A DNA stretch of 64,000 nt from AC-32 sp963704005 (GTDB lineage: Bacteria; Actinomycetota; Thermoleophilia; Gaiellales; Gaiellaceae): positions 1-64,000 of the forward strand of contig CAVPGJ010000001.1 in NCBI GenBank assembly GCA_963704005.1, in the 5' to 3' direction. Both the position numbers and the translations under genes were made by a program. The notes under the pieces are model-generated. The model made no database searches, was not told the origin of the DNA, and was given only the letters and a program-made list of their open reading frames with translations. Shown in pieces: positions 20,691 to 31,490 of this stretch; the first letter of the stretch is position 1; each line of letters starts with the position of its first letter.

Positions 20691-23600
20691 TCAGCAGCCG
20701 ATGGTGGCGTTGTTGTCGTCCCAGACGTTCCCGGCCCAGGTCTGCCCAGTCGGCCGTGCAGTACGCAGTCGCGTGATGTCCGAACGAGCCGCCTCTCGGG
20801 TAGTAGCCGTGCGAGTCGGCCCCGCTCGCGCAGAGCCAGGTGTCCCCCGCCTCCCTGCTGCCTCGGAGGTCAGGCAGCGGGCGAAGCGGTTGCGCTCGAC
20901 ATCCATGTGGCTGGTGCCCACCGAGCTCGCGTTCCCGCACGGGTAGATCGTGAAGCCGCCGCCGCGCGAGCAGGTTGTCGGTGATGGTCAGCTGGTTACT
21001 GCACGCGCCACCGGATGCCGTTGTCCGTATTCGCGAAGATGTTGGCGGTCTGCGGCGCTGTATTCAGAAGCGTGTTGTGGCGGGCGGTCAGTGTGGCGTC
21101 GTCGGTGTACAGGTTCTCCAGATGGTCATTCGAGATCGCCAGGTGGATGATGCGAGTAGTTGTCCTCGATGTCGGCGTTGCCGCACCAGCAGAGCGCGTC
21201 GATGTTGCCGTGCTGGTAGACGTGATCGACGTTGATCTGGCCGCCGTAGGTATTGCGGATGCCATGCTCGACGGTGGTGGGGGCGTTCGCGGTTAGTTCA
21301 ACGTGTGAGACGGTGACCGTGCAAGCGCAGCAGGTCGATCGCTGAGTTGCCGCACGTATTCGTCAGCCCGCATCCGGCCCCGGTCGACGGTCACCCGCGT
21401 GTTCTTGATCGTGACGTTGGTGGCGTTGACGGTGATCGTCCCGGTCACGTCAAGGCCGTTAATCACCGTCCCGGCGGTGTTGACCGTGATGTTCCCGGAG
21501 GGACTCAGAGTCGTCCCTGACGGGACCCCGACGTTTCCGGAAAGCGGATCCGGATACCCGCACGCGCCGGGCGATGCAAAGCAGCCGGCGCTCGGCGCCG
21601 GAGCACGCGCTCGTCTGCTGGCTCACGGTCGCGGTGCCGGAGACGTTGCCGGCGGCGTCGACGGCGGCGACGCCGAGCGTGTAGGTGGTCCCGCAGCGTG
21701 AGGCCGGTGAACGGTAGGTCGTCGCGGTCGACGTCCCGACCTGGGTGCCGTTCAGGAACAGCCGGTAGCCGGTGACGCCGACGTTGTCGGTCGAGGCCGT
21801 CCAGGAGAGCGTGATCGAGCGCTCGGCCGACCGCGCTCGTCGCGAGCCCGGTCGGCGTCGACGGCGGGGTCGTGTCGCCGCTGCAGGCCGCCGGTCGAGC
21901 GCGCTGATCGAGCCTTCGCGCTGTGGTTGCCGGCCGCGTCGTAGGCGTCGACCGCCACGGTGTACGCGGTGCCGCAGGTGAGGCCCGTGGCGGTCGCGCT
22001 CGTGCCGGTCGTCGTCCCGACCTGGGCGCCGTTCACGTACAGCGTGTAGCCGGTGACGCCGACGTTGTCGGTCGACGCCGTCCAGGAGACGGTCACCGAC
22101 GTCGTCGTCGAGCCGCTCTGGGCGAGATTCGTGGGCGTCGAGGGCGGCGTCGTGTCGCCGGGGCACGCGCTCGTCGCCATCGTCGTGCTCGTCTGCGCGG
22201 AGTGGTTGCCGGCCGCGTCGTAGGCGTCGACGGCGATCGTGTAGGTCGTGCCGCAGGTGAGGCCGGAGATCGTCCGCGACGTCCCCGCCGCGGCGGAGCT
22301 CGCGGCACCGTTGACGTAGACCGTGTAGCCGGTGACGCCGACGTTGTCGGTCGAGGCCGTCCAGGAAAACGTGAGCGAGGTCTGGGTCGAGTTCGTCTTG
22401 GCGAGGCCGGTCGGCGCGCTCGGCGCGGTCATGTCGGTCGGGTTCGTCACGGCGAGGCCACACGTCTGGTGGCTGCCGTCGACGGCCGTCACTGCCCAGT
22501 TCGAGAGCGCGGTGACGCCCGTCTGCCCGGTGCGGAACCCGTAGTTGAGCGCGACGGGCGTCTCGGGCTTGCCGGGCGGCGTCACGTAGAGGCTGTACGT
22601 GTGACTCGGGACGTTGACGGCCGCCCGGAAGTGATAGGTCGAGCCGCCCGTGTACGGCACCGTGTTCACCGAGGCGTAGCCGCCGCCGTTGATCGCGTCG
22701 ATCGACCCGCTCGAGGCGAAGCGGGCGATGACAGCGAGGTCGGTGAACGTGGCGGCGGGCGCGGCGGAGAGCCCGGTGAGGGCGTCGACGTTGTTCGCGT
22801 TCGGCGTCGCGTCGAAGGAGACGTCGAAGGTTCCGTCCGGGCTCAGCATCGACGTGTTCTGCCAGTTCGCCGAGCTCGTGACGCACGGGGTGCTGTTCGA
22901 GACCGTGACGGCCTTCGATGCGTTCGAGCTGTTGTTGCTCGTGTCGAAGGCCTTGACGAGGATCGTGTGTGAGCCGTCCGCGACCGTCGTCGTGTCCCAG
23001 CCGTAGCTGTAGGGCGCACTCGTGTCGGTCGCCTTCTTGGCGCCGTCGACCCAGAACTCGACCCTCGCCACCCCCACGTTGTCGCTCGCGCTCGCCGTTA
23101 CGGAGACGGTGCCGGACACGGTTGCGCCGCCGGCGGGCGCCGTGATCGACACCGTGGGCGGCGTGGTGTCCGAGCAGGCCGCCGTCGTGGCGCTTACCGA
23201 GGCTCGGGACGAGTGGTTGCTTGCGGCGTCGAAGGCGTCGACCGCGACCGTGTAGGCGGTTCCGCAGCTGAGGCCCGTGGCGGTCGCGCTCGTGCCGGTC
23301 GTCGTGCCCTCCGGGGCGCCGTTCACGTACAGCGTGTAGCCGGTCACGCCGACGTTGTCGGTCGAGGCCGTCCAGGAGAGGGTGGCCGACGTCTGGGTCG
23401 ACGAGATCTCGGTCACTCCGGCCGGGGTGGTCGGAGGCGTGACGTCGGGGCAGGCAGCGGTGCTCGCCGTGAGCGTCGACGCCGTCGAGGTCCTGCCGGC
23501 TGCGTTGCGAGCGGTCACGGCGAGCTTGTAGGGCTTCGCGCAGCCGAGCCCCCCGACGGTGTACTTCGTCGTCGCCGTCTTGCCGGCGAACTTGCCGTTC

Positions 23601-24440
23601 GCGGTGATGTCGTACTCGGTGATGCCGACCTTGTCGGTGGCCGGCGCCCAGGTGATCGAGATGGCCGAGGCGGTCGAGGCGGTCTCGACGAGCGGGCCGG
23701 GTGCGCTCGGCGGCTTGCCGAGCTGGTGGAGATAGTTGCTCAGCCCGTGCTTCGAGGTGCCGGTGGGCGTGACGGCGAGGTCGACGGAGCTCATAGCCGC
23801 GGCGACGCCGATCGCGTTCTGCCAGGCGGAGGTCGCGTAGCTATGCGCCCTCAGCTTGGCCAACGCGAGGATCCGCGAGCCGGACGACCCGGCGCCGCTG
23901 AGCTTCGCGAGCTGCGCCGGCCCGGTCAGGCGCACGGCCGCCGTCCGGTCGGGAGGCCCGCTGTGCGACAGCGCGATCGCGGTCGCGATCGAGCCCACGC
24001 TTGCGGCACACAAGGTCTCGGCGGGCCGGTGGGCCGCGCGGCAGGTCGTGCGGACGGCCTTGATGCTGCGCGTGGCCTTCGCATGCGCCGGCGGAAGGAG
24101 CTCGATCAACCACAGGTTCGCCCCTCTCGCCGCCTTCACCGTCGCCCTGAGCTGCTTCAGCGTGAGCCGTCTCGGGTCGACGACGAGGGCGTTGATCCCG
24201 GCGTGCTTCATCTGACCGAGGTACGCCGGCACGCAGGAACGTCTTTCCATGCGGGCCGATTTCGACGCCCCAGAGCCGGGGCTGGGCGGCGGCGCTCGCT
24301 ACCTGGCCGGTACCGGCGCGGCCGGCGTCGACGCGGGCGTGCGCAGCCGCCGGCCAGGCCGCAGCCGTGAGCAGCGCGGCGAGCGCGCAGAACGATCGAA
24401 ACCCCCCTGAAAGTCTAGGTCGCAGCACCCGCGAGGGCAT
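20691..24440 (-). CDS. Large secreted fibronectin-III / parallel beta-helix protein, frameshifted
   Basis: About 1200 residues once frames are joined. Signal peptide from ATG 24440 (FCALAALLTAAAWPAAAHA); an N-terminal domain (GQMKHAGINALVVDPRRLT) of unknown type; two FnIII domains; an Ig-like domain (VSITAPAGGATVSGTVSVTA, VEFWVDGAKKATD); a roughly 140-residue domain ending LSNWAVTAVDGSHQTCGLAV; three more FnIII domains with the repeated core SWTASTDNVGVTGY; then a right-handed beta-helix part (GTVINGLDVTGTITVNATNV, EHGIRNTYGGQINVDHVYQ) ending NVWDDNNATIGC. Likely extracellular, perhaps carbohydrate or surface binding. Frame breaks at about 24240, 21900, 21700, 21590, 21370 and through 20700-21300. 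Confidence 0.72.
21760..23380 (-). repeat. DNA-level repeats encoding FnIII cores
   Basis: A nearly identical stretch of about 40 bases encoding SWTASTDNVGVTGY recurs at about 21763-21805, 22047-22090, 22326-22370 and 23336-23380, with a more divergent copy at 23606-23650. The similarity at DNA level shows recent domain duplication or gene conversion, and such repeats can also cause assembly collapse. Confidence 0.7.
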
Positions 24441-24765
24441 TCTGACAAACCGCTTGGCCGGAGTTGCTCCGGACCGAACGAAACCACGGGCTGCGGCGTT
24501 CCGGGACCGTAGGTCGGCCTCGGCGGCAGTGGGGGCGGCTCCCACCATGACGCCGTAGGAATCGGCAGCCGCCGCGGCGATCGTATCCCTCGCGCGAGTG
24601 AGCCGGCAGCGGGTTGCCGTGCGGCGAAACACTCCGTGTCCCGCCAAAGTCAAGCCCCAGGACCGGTGTCACTCGTCGGCCTCGTCAGGGCTCGCCATAT
24701 GGCCAGGCGCTGCGCTGACCAAGAGGCAGTGGGTTCGAGACCGAGGGGCCGCCTAGCATGTAACG
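24441..24765. other. Divergent intergenic region, 325 bp
   Basis: Lies between the start of the FnIII protein (minus) and the nucleotidyltransferase-like gene (plus). It should hold both promoters, but I see no convincing -35/-10 pair, repeat or RNA structure. Confidence 0.4.
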
Positions 24766-25750
24766 GTGACCACTCGGGATCCGCGTCAGCGTCGTCGACA
24801 GCGCACCGGAGGACGGGAGCCTCGAGTCGTGATCGAAGGCCTCGCGGACGCGGAATCGACGAGCTGGTTTCGCCGGCGCGAAGCCTGCGCGACCTGCGTG
24901 CACATCACCTTCAGTTCCTGGCTGCGGACTACTGGCGCCGCATCGGCTTTCCCGTCCCCGAGGATCTCCTTCTCGAGGAGCGGAACGCTCGTGCTTCGTC
25001 ACCTTGCGGCTGACGCACTTCTTCGGAAGGTACGCGACGCGCTCACCGGCACGATCGTTCATCTTCAAGGGCCCCGAGGCGGCGGCACATTATCCGGTCC
25101 CGGAACTCCGGCCCTTTGGCGACATCGATCTGCTGGTACCCAACCCGGAAGAAGCGCATCGAGTGCTCTTGTCGGCCGGCTTCGTCGCTACCGGCAACAC
25201 GGAGGACTACTACGCCGGCCTCCAGCACGTTCAGCCGCTCCGTTGGCCAACCTTGCCTCTGTCGGTAGAGCTCCACCATCACCCGAACTGGGTCGAATGG
25301 ACTGCGCCGCCCTCGGCGGCTCAACTCTTCGATGATCTCGTCCCCGCCCGCGTGGGGCCGCCCGGAGTTTCGGCGCTCGACCCAACGAAGCACGCACTCG
25401 TCCTGGCCGTCAACTCCTGGGCCGACGTCCCCATGAGGCGGGTTCTCGATCTGATCGACATCGCAGCCGTCCTCGCGTCGCTCGACCCCGCGACGGTCCA
25501 ACCGCTCGCAGACGACTGGGGTGTCGGACGGATCTGGAGGACGACGACCCTGGCGATGAACCATGTGCTCTTCGGCGCGCGGCGCCCTGCTTCGATGCGG
25601 ACATGGGGACGCGCTACCGCATCGGTCAGGGACATGACGGTCGCCGAGGATCACCTCCGGCGACTGGCAAGCGTCTTCTGGGCCCTCCCGCTCCACCGAG
25701 CGGCTGGACTCTTCGCACGTCGGCTGGTGCGGCGAGCTGATGCCGAGTGA
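24766..25750 (+). CDS. Nucleotidyltransferase-fold protein (NTP_transf_5-like), 5' part frameshifted
   Basis: The joined product is about 320 residues. The N-terminal helical part (LRDLRAHHLQFLAADYWRRI, PEDLLLEERNAR) is split by breaks near 24850, 24990 and 25065; from 25070 the frame is open to 25750 with the core RPFGDIDLLVPNPEEAHRVL (the G-D-x-D-x-L/V nucleotidyltransferase metal motif), LSVELHHHPNW, and ALDPTKHALVLAVNSWADV. This matches the uncharacterised nucleotidyltransferase family often seen beside polysaccharide and RiPP genes. Start is taken as a GTG at 24766. The reaction and substrate are unknown. Confidence 0.68.
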
Positions 25751-25996
25751 CGACGAGAGTTGGCGACCGAAGCTCAGGCGGACGCTCTTCGGGCTGAGGA
25801 TTCCCGTTACGTAGACGCTGGGACCACGATCGCTGCTGGGCGACGATGCGCACCGGTTTCGCCGCCGACCACGGGGTGGCTGATCGAAAAGAGCATCGGG
25901 ATCGAGCGGCTGAGGACGGTCTCAGGACCCATCGGCTCGTCGGGCGCGGCGGAGGCGCCGTCCGGCGCGGCCACGCGCGTGCGCTCGCCGTCGCCG

Positions 25997-26683
25997 TCAG
26001 TCGGCGAGCGCTTCCCGCCGGGTAGCACGGTCGCCCGCACCCGCCCGCCAGCAGCCGAGGCCGACGATCAGCCAGCCCGCGACCTCCGTGCCCTCCTTCA
26101 GCGCCGCTACGACCTGATACGTCCACGAGTGCTCGCCGCCGACGGCGTGGGCGAGAGGGCCGCCCAGAAGGTGGAGGAAGAACGAGCCGACAAGGAGCGC
26201 GCACCCGATCCGGAGCAGGCGGCGCGGTGTCCTCTCGAGCTCGCGCGCCTCCCGGAGCAGGAGCGCGAGCAGGACAGCGAGGGCGGGCGCGAGCAGCAGT
26301 GCCGAGCTGGCGAGCAGCAGTGTCGAGCGGTGGATGGAGAGCGGGTCGCCGAACGCCCCGCGCCGTCCGATCGCGACCACGAGCAGTCCGAAGAGGAGTG
26401 CCGCGACGACAATGCCGCGCGCGCGGGCCCCGCCGCCGCGGCGGAGGTGGGCGAGAACCCCCGCGAGCGCGAGCGCCATCCCTACCGGGGTCAGCCACGC
26501 GACCACGCTCTTGTCCGAGTTGGCGTTGAGCGCGCGGAGGTGGAGGTCGTAGAGCTGGAAGTCGACGAGCTGCGCGGCGATCTGGGCGAGCGCGACGGCG
26601 ACCGGCAGCGCCAGCCAGAGCGCGAGCTCGCGGCTCTGGCGCGGGCTGGGCTGGGCAGACGCTTCGAGCCTCACAAGAGGCAC
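25997..26683 (-). CDS. Polytopic membrane protein, unknown function
   Basis: 228 residues with about six predicted helices: LALWLALPVAVALAQIAAQL, VAWLTPVGMALALAGVLAHL, IVVAALLFGLLVVAIGR, LLLASSALLLAPALAVLLAL, LLRIGCALLVGSFFLHLLGG and VAGWLIVGLGCW. Short loops carry YDLHLRALNANSDKSV and AVGGEHSWTYQVVAALKEGT. I do not recognise the family; the fold could be a small sensor or a component of an envelope system. It runs opposite to both neighbours and keeps an intact frame while neighbours at 24.8 and 26.9 kb are broken. Confidence 0.65.
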   Translation of the reverse strand: MPLVRLEASAQPSPRQSRELALWLALPVAVALAQIAAQLVDFQLYDLHLRALNANSDKSVVAWLTPVGMALALAGVLAHLRRGGGARARGIVVAALLFGLLVVAIGRRGAFGDPLSIHRSTLLLASSALLLAPALAVLLALLLREARELERTPRRLLRIGCALLVGSFFLHLLGGPLAHAVGGEHSWTYQVVAALKEGTEVAGWLIVGLGCWRAGAGDRATRREALAD

Positions 26684-26871
26684 TGTTCCAGCTCCGGGAC
26701 GCCACTGCCAACTGGCCTATCGGGCACCTTGAGCGGGCCTGAGAGCCCTGCAATCGGCTAGTTCCCGCCCGCGCGGACGGTCTTGCCGTCTGGCCTTCAA
26801 ATCACGTCTCGTCGCCCATAGCCTGACTCTGACGCTGCGATTTCACCCGCGGACTGGAGGCAACGCAGGAG

Positions 26872-28458
26872 ATGCCGGAAATCGGAACAGAGGCGACGCT
26901 GCCGCTCCTCGAGCGGTCCGGCATCGCGTCCACGGCGATCTTCGGCGACCTCGCCGGCATCGCCGACCGCCGCACGCTCGAGATCCTCGAGCGGCGGCGG
27001 ACGTCGAACCCGCATCGCCGGGGCTGGCTCGTCAGGCGCGCTCCTCGCGCTGGCCGACGTCGTGGGGCTCGTCCTCGCCTTCGTCGCTCGTGGAGCTCGC
27101 CTTCGGCGCCGGCGGGGGCCCGTCGAACCGCGCGACGCGCCCCGAGGAGTGGCTGCTCCTGCTCGCGACGCTACCGGGGTGGATCGTGATCGCGAAGCTC
27201 TACCGGCTCTACGACCAGGACGAGGAGCGGACGCACCATCCGACGACCGACGACTTCGTCGGCGTCTTCCACCTCGTCACGGTCGGCGTCTGGCTCCTCT
27301 TCGCCGGCACCTGGGTGCTCGGACATCGCCGACCCGGACCTGTCGAAGCTGATCGTCTTCTGGGCGCTCGCGATCGGCCTCGTCACGCTTGCGCGAGCGT
27401 GTGCCCGGAGCGATCTGCCGCCGCAGCATCGCGTACCTCCAGAACACGATCATCGTCGGCGCCGGCGACGTCGGCCAGCTGGTCGCGCGCAAGCTCCTCA
27501 GGCATCCCGAGTACGGGATCAACCTCGTCGGCTTCGTCGACTCGCGGCCCCGGCCGCGGCAGGACGGGCTCGACCACGTCGCGCTGCTCGGCGCCGTCCG
27601 AGCGTCTGCCGGAGCTCGTCCGCCTGCTCGACGTCGAGCGGGTCGTGATCGCGTTCTCGAACGACTCACGCCGAGGAGACGCTCGGCGCTCGTGCGCTCG
27701 CTCGAACGACGTCGACGTCCAGATCGACATCGTCCCGCGCCTGTTCGAGCTCGTCGGCCCGAGCGTCCAGGTCGACACGCTCGAGGGCCTGCCGCTCGTC
27801 GGGCTGCCGCCGCGCGCGGCTCTCGCCGTCGTCACGCGCTGATCAAGCGCGCGATCGACATCGTCGGCGCGCTCGTCGCTGCTCCTGCTCACCGCGCCGC
27901 TCTTCGCGTACATCGCCTGGCGCATCAAGCGCGACTCGCCGGGCCCGGTCTTCTTCCGGCAGACGCGGCTCGGCCTGAACCAGCGCGAGTTCACGGCGCT
28001 CAAGTTCCGGACGATGCGCGTCGGACGCCGACACGCGCGCGCACCGCGAGTACATCCGGCGGACGATGGACGCGCGACCGCGCGCCGACGGTCGAACGGC
28101 CTCTACAAGCTCGAGCGGCGGACGCGATCACGCCGTTCGGCCGCTGGCTGCGGAAGACGAGCCTCGACGAGCTGCCGCAGCTGCTTCAACGTGCTCGCGC
28201 GGCGACATGTCGCTCGTCGGGCCGCGCCCGTGCATCCCCTACGAGACCGAGCACTTCGAGCCGCACCACTTCGAGCGCTTCCTCGTGCCGGCCGGGATCA
28301 CCGGGCTCTGGCAGGTGACGGCGCGCGCGCACTCGACCTTCGGCGAGGCGCTCGACATGGACGTCGCCTACGCGCGCGGCTGGTCGCTCGGGCTCGACCT
28401 GCGGCTGCTCTGCCGGACGCCGCTCGCAGGTCGTTCGCGGCGGAGGGCGACGGCGTGA
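26872..28458 (+). CDS. Polyprenyl-phosphate sugar-1-phosphate transferase (WcaJ/WbaP type), frameshifted
   Basis: Joined frames give about 525 residues: N-terminal membrane helices (RALLALADVVGLVLAFV, WLLLLATLPGWIVIAKLYRL), a Rossmann-like CoA_binding_3 domain (NTIIVGAGDVGQLVARKLLR, YGINLVGFVDSRP), then the catalytic bacterial sugar transferase domain (IKRAIDIVGALV, RDSPGPVFFRQTRLG, FTALKFRTM, PFGRWLRKTSLDELPQLLNV, MSLVGPRPCIPYETEHF, ITGLWQVTAR). It loads the first sugar onto undecaprenyl phosphate at the membrane. Around ten single-base breaks occur, most next to GCGC or CG-rich steps, like those in the act-cox region. Confidence 0.85.
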
Positions 28459-29561
28459 GCGCGACTCCCGAATCCGCCGGCAGGCACGGCGAACGGGCTG
28501 CCTCGCCGCTGCCGCTGCCGGTGCGGATCGCGGTCGTCGGGCTCGGCTACTGGGGCCCGAACCTCGTCCGCAACCTGCACGAGCTGCCGGAGGCCGAGGT
28601 CGCCTACGTCTGCGACGGCGCGGCCCGAGCCGCTCGAGGCGATCGGGCGGCGCTATCCCGGCGGTCGCGCGGACGACGCGCTTCGACGACGCGGTCCTCG
28701 ACGACCCGGCGGTCGACGCGGTCGCGATCGCGACGCCGGTCTCGACGCACTTCGAGCTCGCCGCGCGCGGCGCTCGAGGCCGGCAAGCACGTCTTCGTCG
28801 AGAAGCCGCTCGCCGGCTCCTCGGCCGAGGCGCTGCGAGCTGATCGAGCTCGCGCGCGCGCGCGGGCTCGTCCTCATGCCCGGGCACACGTTCCTCTACA
28901 GCCCGCCGGTCGACGCGATCCGCGACGCTGATCCGAGTCGGGCGAGCTCGGCGAGATCTACTTCATCTCGACGAGCCGCGTGAACCTCGGCCTGCACCAG
29001 CCGGACGTGAGCGTCGTCTGGGATCTCGGCCCGCACGACTTCTCGATCCTCCGCTACTGGCTCGGCGAGACGCCGTCGCACGTGTCCGCGCTCGAGCCGC
29101 GGCTGCGTCATCCCGACATCCCGGACGTCGCCTTCATCAACCTCGAGTTCCCGTCGCGGCACGATCGCGCACGTCGAGCTCTCGTGGCTCGCGCCGAGCA
29201 AGCTGCGGCGGACGACGATCGTCGGCTCGCAGAAGATGGTCGTCTACGACGACACGAGCAACGAGCCGGTGCGCGTCTTCGACTCCGGCGTCGACGCTGC
29301 CGCGACCCGGAGACGCTTCGGCGAGTACCAGCTCACCTACCGCACCGGCGACATCGTCTCGCCGCAGGTCGAGGCGGCCGAGCCGCTCTGCCTCGAGATG
29401 AGCGACTTCTGCGACGGCGATCCGCACACGGCGGCAGCCCCGCGTCGAGCGCAGAGCTCGGCCTCGAGGTCGTCCGGATGATCGAGGCGGTCGACGCGTC
29501 GCTCGCCGCCGACGGCAGCCGTGTCGCGGTCGACGACGTGCTCCCGTCGCTCGCGTCCTGA
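28455..29561 (+). CDS. Gfo/Idh/MocA-family sugar oxidoreductase, frameshifted
   Basis: NAD(P)-dependent oxidoreductase, probably acting on a nucleotide sugar. The joined protein shows the Rossmann motif IAVVGLGYWGPNLVRNLHEL, EVAYVCD, the EKPLAGSSAEA-type region (usual EKP lysine), LVLMPGHTFLYSPPV, ELGEIYFISTSRVNLG, VSVVWDLGPHDFSILRYWLG and IVGSQKMVVYDDTSNEPV. The GTG start overlaps the stop of the sugar transferase, so they form an operon. Breaks near 28620, 28680, 28770, 28840, 28930, 29165 and 29300 and 29420. Confidence 0.85.
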
Positions 29562-29595
29562 GGCGTTCCATGCGGGTACACGTCGTGCCGGAGCA

Positions 29596-30606
29596 ATGAC
29601 GACAGCAGCCGACATCGAGCTCCGCGCGGCCGAACGTGCGGAGCGCGATCTGCGGCCGCTCCCCGCGATCGAGCTCGAGCACCTGACGCGGACGTTCGCC
29701 GGCCAGGTCGCGCTCGACGGCGTCTCCATGTGCGTCGAGCCGGGGGAGATCCACGCGCTCGTCGGCCCGAACGGCGCCGGCAAGACGACGCTCCTGCGCG
29801 TGCTCGCGGGCCTGACGGCTCCGAGCAGCGGCTCCGTGCGCGTCCTCGGAGCCGTGGTCGAGGGTCGCCGCGACGACGGGCGCCGCCTCGTCGCCGTCGT
29901 CCCGGCCGGCGACCGGAGCTTCTACCTGCGCATCTCCGGGATCGAGAACCTGCTCTTCTTCGCGCGGCTCCACGGCTTCCGGCGCCGCGCCGCGGAACGC
30001 CTCGCGTGGAAGCTGCTCGAGCGGGTCGGGCTCGTCGACGCCGCGGAGCGGCGGGTCGGGGAGTACTCGACCGGGATGCAGAAGCGGCTCGCGATCGCGC
30101 GGGCACTGCTGCCCCGGCCGCGCGTCCTGCTCGTCGACGAGGCGACTCACGACCTCGACCCGCTCGGCGCGCGCGAGATCCGTGCGCTCGTCGCCGAGCT
30201 CGCCGCCGAGGGTGCCGCCGTGGTCTGGGCGACGCAGCGGCTCGACGAGATCGACGGGTTCGCGCCGAGCGTGACGGTGCTGCAGCAAGGGCGTGTCCGC
30301 TTCCAGGGCAGCGTGTCCGAGCTGCTCGCACACGGGCCGAAGAGCGCGTACCACCTCGTCCTGCTGGCGCGGGACGGCGGCGAGGTGCCGGAATCGACCC
30401 TCCGGCGGGCCGCCGCGGGCGTGGGTCGAATCTCGGGTGCCACGGAGCCAGGCGCGTACGTCCTGCACCTCCGCCGCGAGTCGGAGCTCGCGGGCGTGCT
30501 CGCGCGCCTCGTCGCCGACGGCGTGGAGGTCCACGGCTGCAGGCAGGAGCTGCCGGACCTCGAGCAGGCGTTCCTCTCGCTGACGACCACGGGCGAGGAG
30601 CGGTGA
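29596..30606 (+). CDS. ABC transporter ATP-binding protein
   Basis: 336 residues. Walker A is GPNGAGKTT, the signature motif is the variant EYSTGMQKRLAIARAL, and Walker B is RVLLVDEATHDLDP, where Thr-His replaces the usual Gly/Ser of the D-loop neighbourhood. The C-terminal extension (VLHLRRESELAGVLARLVAD) is of the DrrA/CcmA exporter type. The ATG at 29596 is chosen because homologous sequence starts shortly after it; an upstream in-frame ATG only adds shadow sequence of the previous gene. The permease follows with a four-base overlap. Its position at the edge of the lasso-type cluster makes it the candidate exporter and immunity ATPase, although it could also serve the sugar genes upstream. 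Confidence 0.87.
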   Translation: MTTAADIELRAAERAERDLRPLPAIELEHLTRTFAGQVALDGVSMCVEPGEIHALVGPNGAGKTTLLRVLAGLTAPSSGSVRVLGAVVEGRRDDGRRLVAVVPAGDRSFYLRISGIENLLFFARLHGFRRRAAERLAWKLLERVGLVDAAERRVGEYSTGMQKRLAIARALLPRPRVLLVDEATHDLDPLGAREIRALVAELAAEGAAVVWATQRLDEIDGFAPSVTVLQQGRVRFQGSVSELLAHGPKSAYHLVLLARDGGEVPESTLRRAAAGVGRISGATEPGAYVLHLRRESELAGVLARLVADGVEVHGCRQELPDLEQAFLSLTTTGEER

Positions 30607-31460
30607 GCGTCTCGGCGCCGGCGAGCACGGTCGCGGGGCGGTCGCCGCTCGAGGGTCTCACGAAGCTCGCGGCCTTCGTGCGACGGGACTTCCTCGTCGC
30701 CTGGAGCTACCGGACCGCGTTCGTCGCCGAGTGGACGACGCTGGCGCTCCAGGTCGCGATGTTCGCGCTGATCGGACGCCTGATCGATCCGCGGCTGCTG
30801 CCCTCGTACGGCGGCACACACGCGTCGTACATGCAGTTCGTCTCGATCGGGATCGCCGTCGCAGCCGTCCTCAGCCTCGGTCTCGGCCGCGTCGCGACGG
30901 GGATGCGCGGCGAGCAGCTGATGGGCACGCTCGAGCAGCTGCTGCTGACGCCGACCTCGGCGCTGACGATCCAGGTCGGCACAGTCCTCTACGACCTCAT
31001 CTTCATCCCGATCCGCCTCGCGGTCTTCCTGACTGTGGTGGGGCTGGTCTTCGGGCTGCACTACCAGGCGGCGGGCGTGCTCCCGGCGCTCGTCTTCCTG
31101 TTCGCGCTGATCCCGTTCGTGTGGGGGCTCGGAATCGTCAATGCCGCGTCTGTGATGACGTTCAAGCGCGGAGGTTCGGGCATGGGCTTCCTCCTCGCGC
31201 TGATCGCGCTCGGGTCCGGCGCGTACTTCCCGCTCTCGGTCCTGCCGCACTGGCTCGAGGTTGCGGTCCGGAACACGCCGGTCGCGCTCGCCCTGCACGG
31301 GATCCGGCAAGAGCTGATCGGCGGGACCGGCTGGTCGCTCATCGGCTGGAACCTCGTCATCATCGGCGTCTCGTCGCTGCTCTTCGTCGTCGTCGGATCG
31401 ATCGCGTTCCGGCGCGCACTGCAGCGCGAGCGCCGGCGCGGCTCGCTGGGGCTCTATTGA
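30603..31460 (+). CDS. ABC-2 type transporter permease
   Basis: 285 residues starting at a GTG that overlaps the ATPase stop (GTGA). Six membrane helices are apparent, including LQVAMFALIGRLI, FVSIGIAVAAVLSLGLGRVA, FIPIRLAVFLTVVGLVFGL, ALVFLFALIPFVWGLGIV, GFLLALIALGSGAYFPLSVL and GWNLVIIGVSSLLFVVVGSI. The family exports lipids, polysaccharides and peptide or macrolide antibiotics. It is convergent with the cyclase gene at 31491, leaving a 30-base gap. Confidence 0.87.
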   Translation: MSVSAPASTVAGRSPLEGLTKLAAFVRRDFLVAWSYRTAFVAEWTTLALQVAMFALIGRLIDPRLLPSYGGTHASYMQFVSIGIAVAAVLSLGLGRVATGMRGEQLMGTLEQLLLTPTSALTIQVGTVLYDLIFIPIRLAVFLTVVGLVFGLHYQAAGVLPALVFLFALIPFVWGLGIVNAASVMTFKRGGSGMGFLLALIALGSGAYFPLSVLPHWLEVAVRNTPVALALHGIRQELIGGTGWSLIGWNLVIIGVSSLLFVVVGSIAFRRALQRERRRGSLGLY

Positions 31461-31490
31461 CGAGAATCGACCTCACAGCAACGGTCGAGC

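Noticed and set aside
21760..23380. CRISPR-like array
   Set aside because: The repeats are long, in frame and encode FnIII domains; spacing is about 280-970 bases, not spacer sized.
23841..24653. Separate gene upstream of the FnIII protein
   Set aside because: The frame continues the signal peptide of the FnIII protein; a break at about 24240 splits one gene in two.
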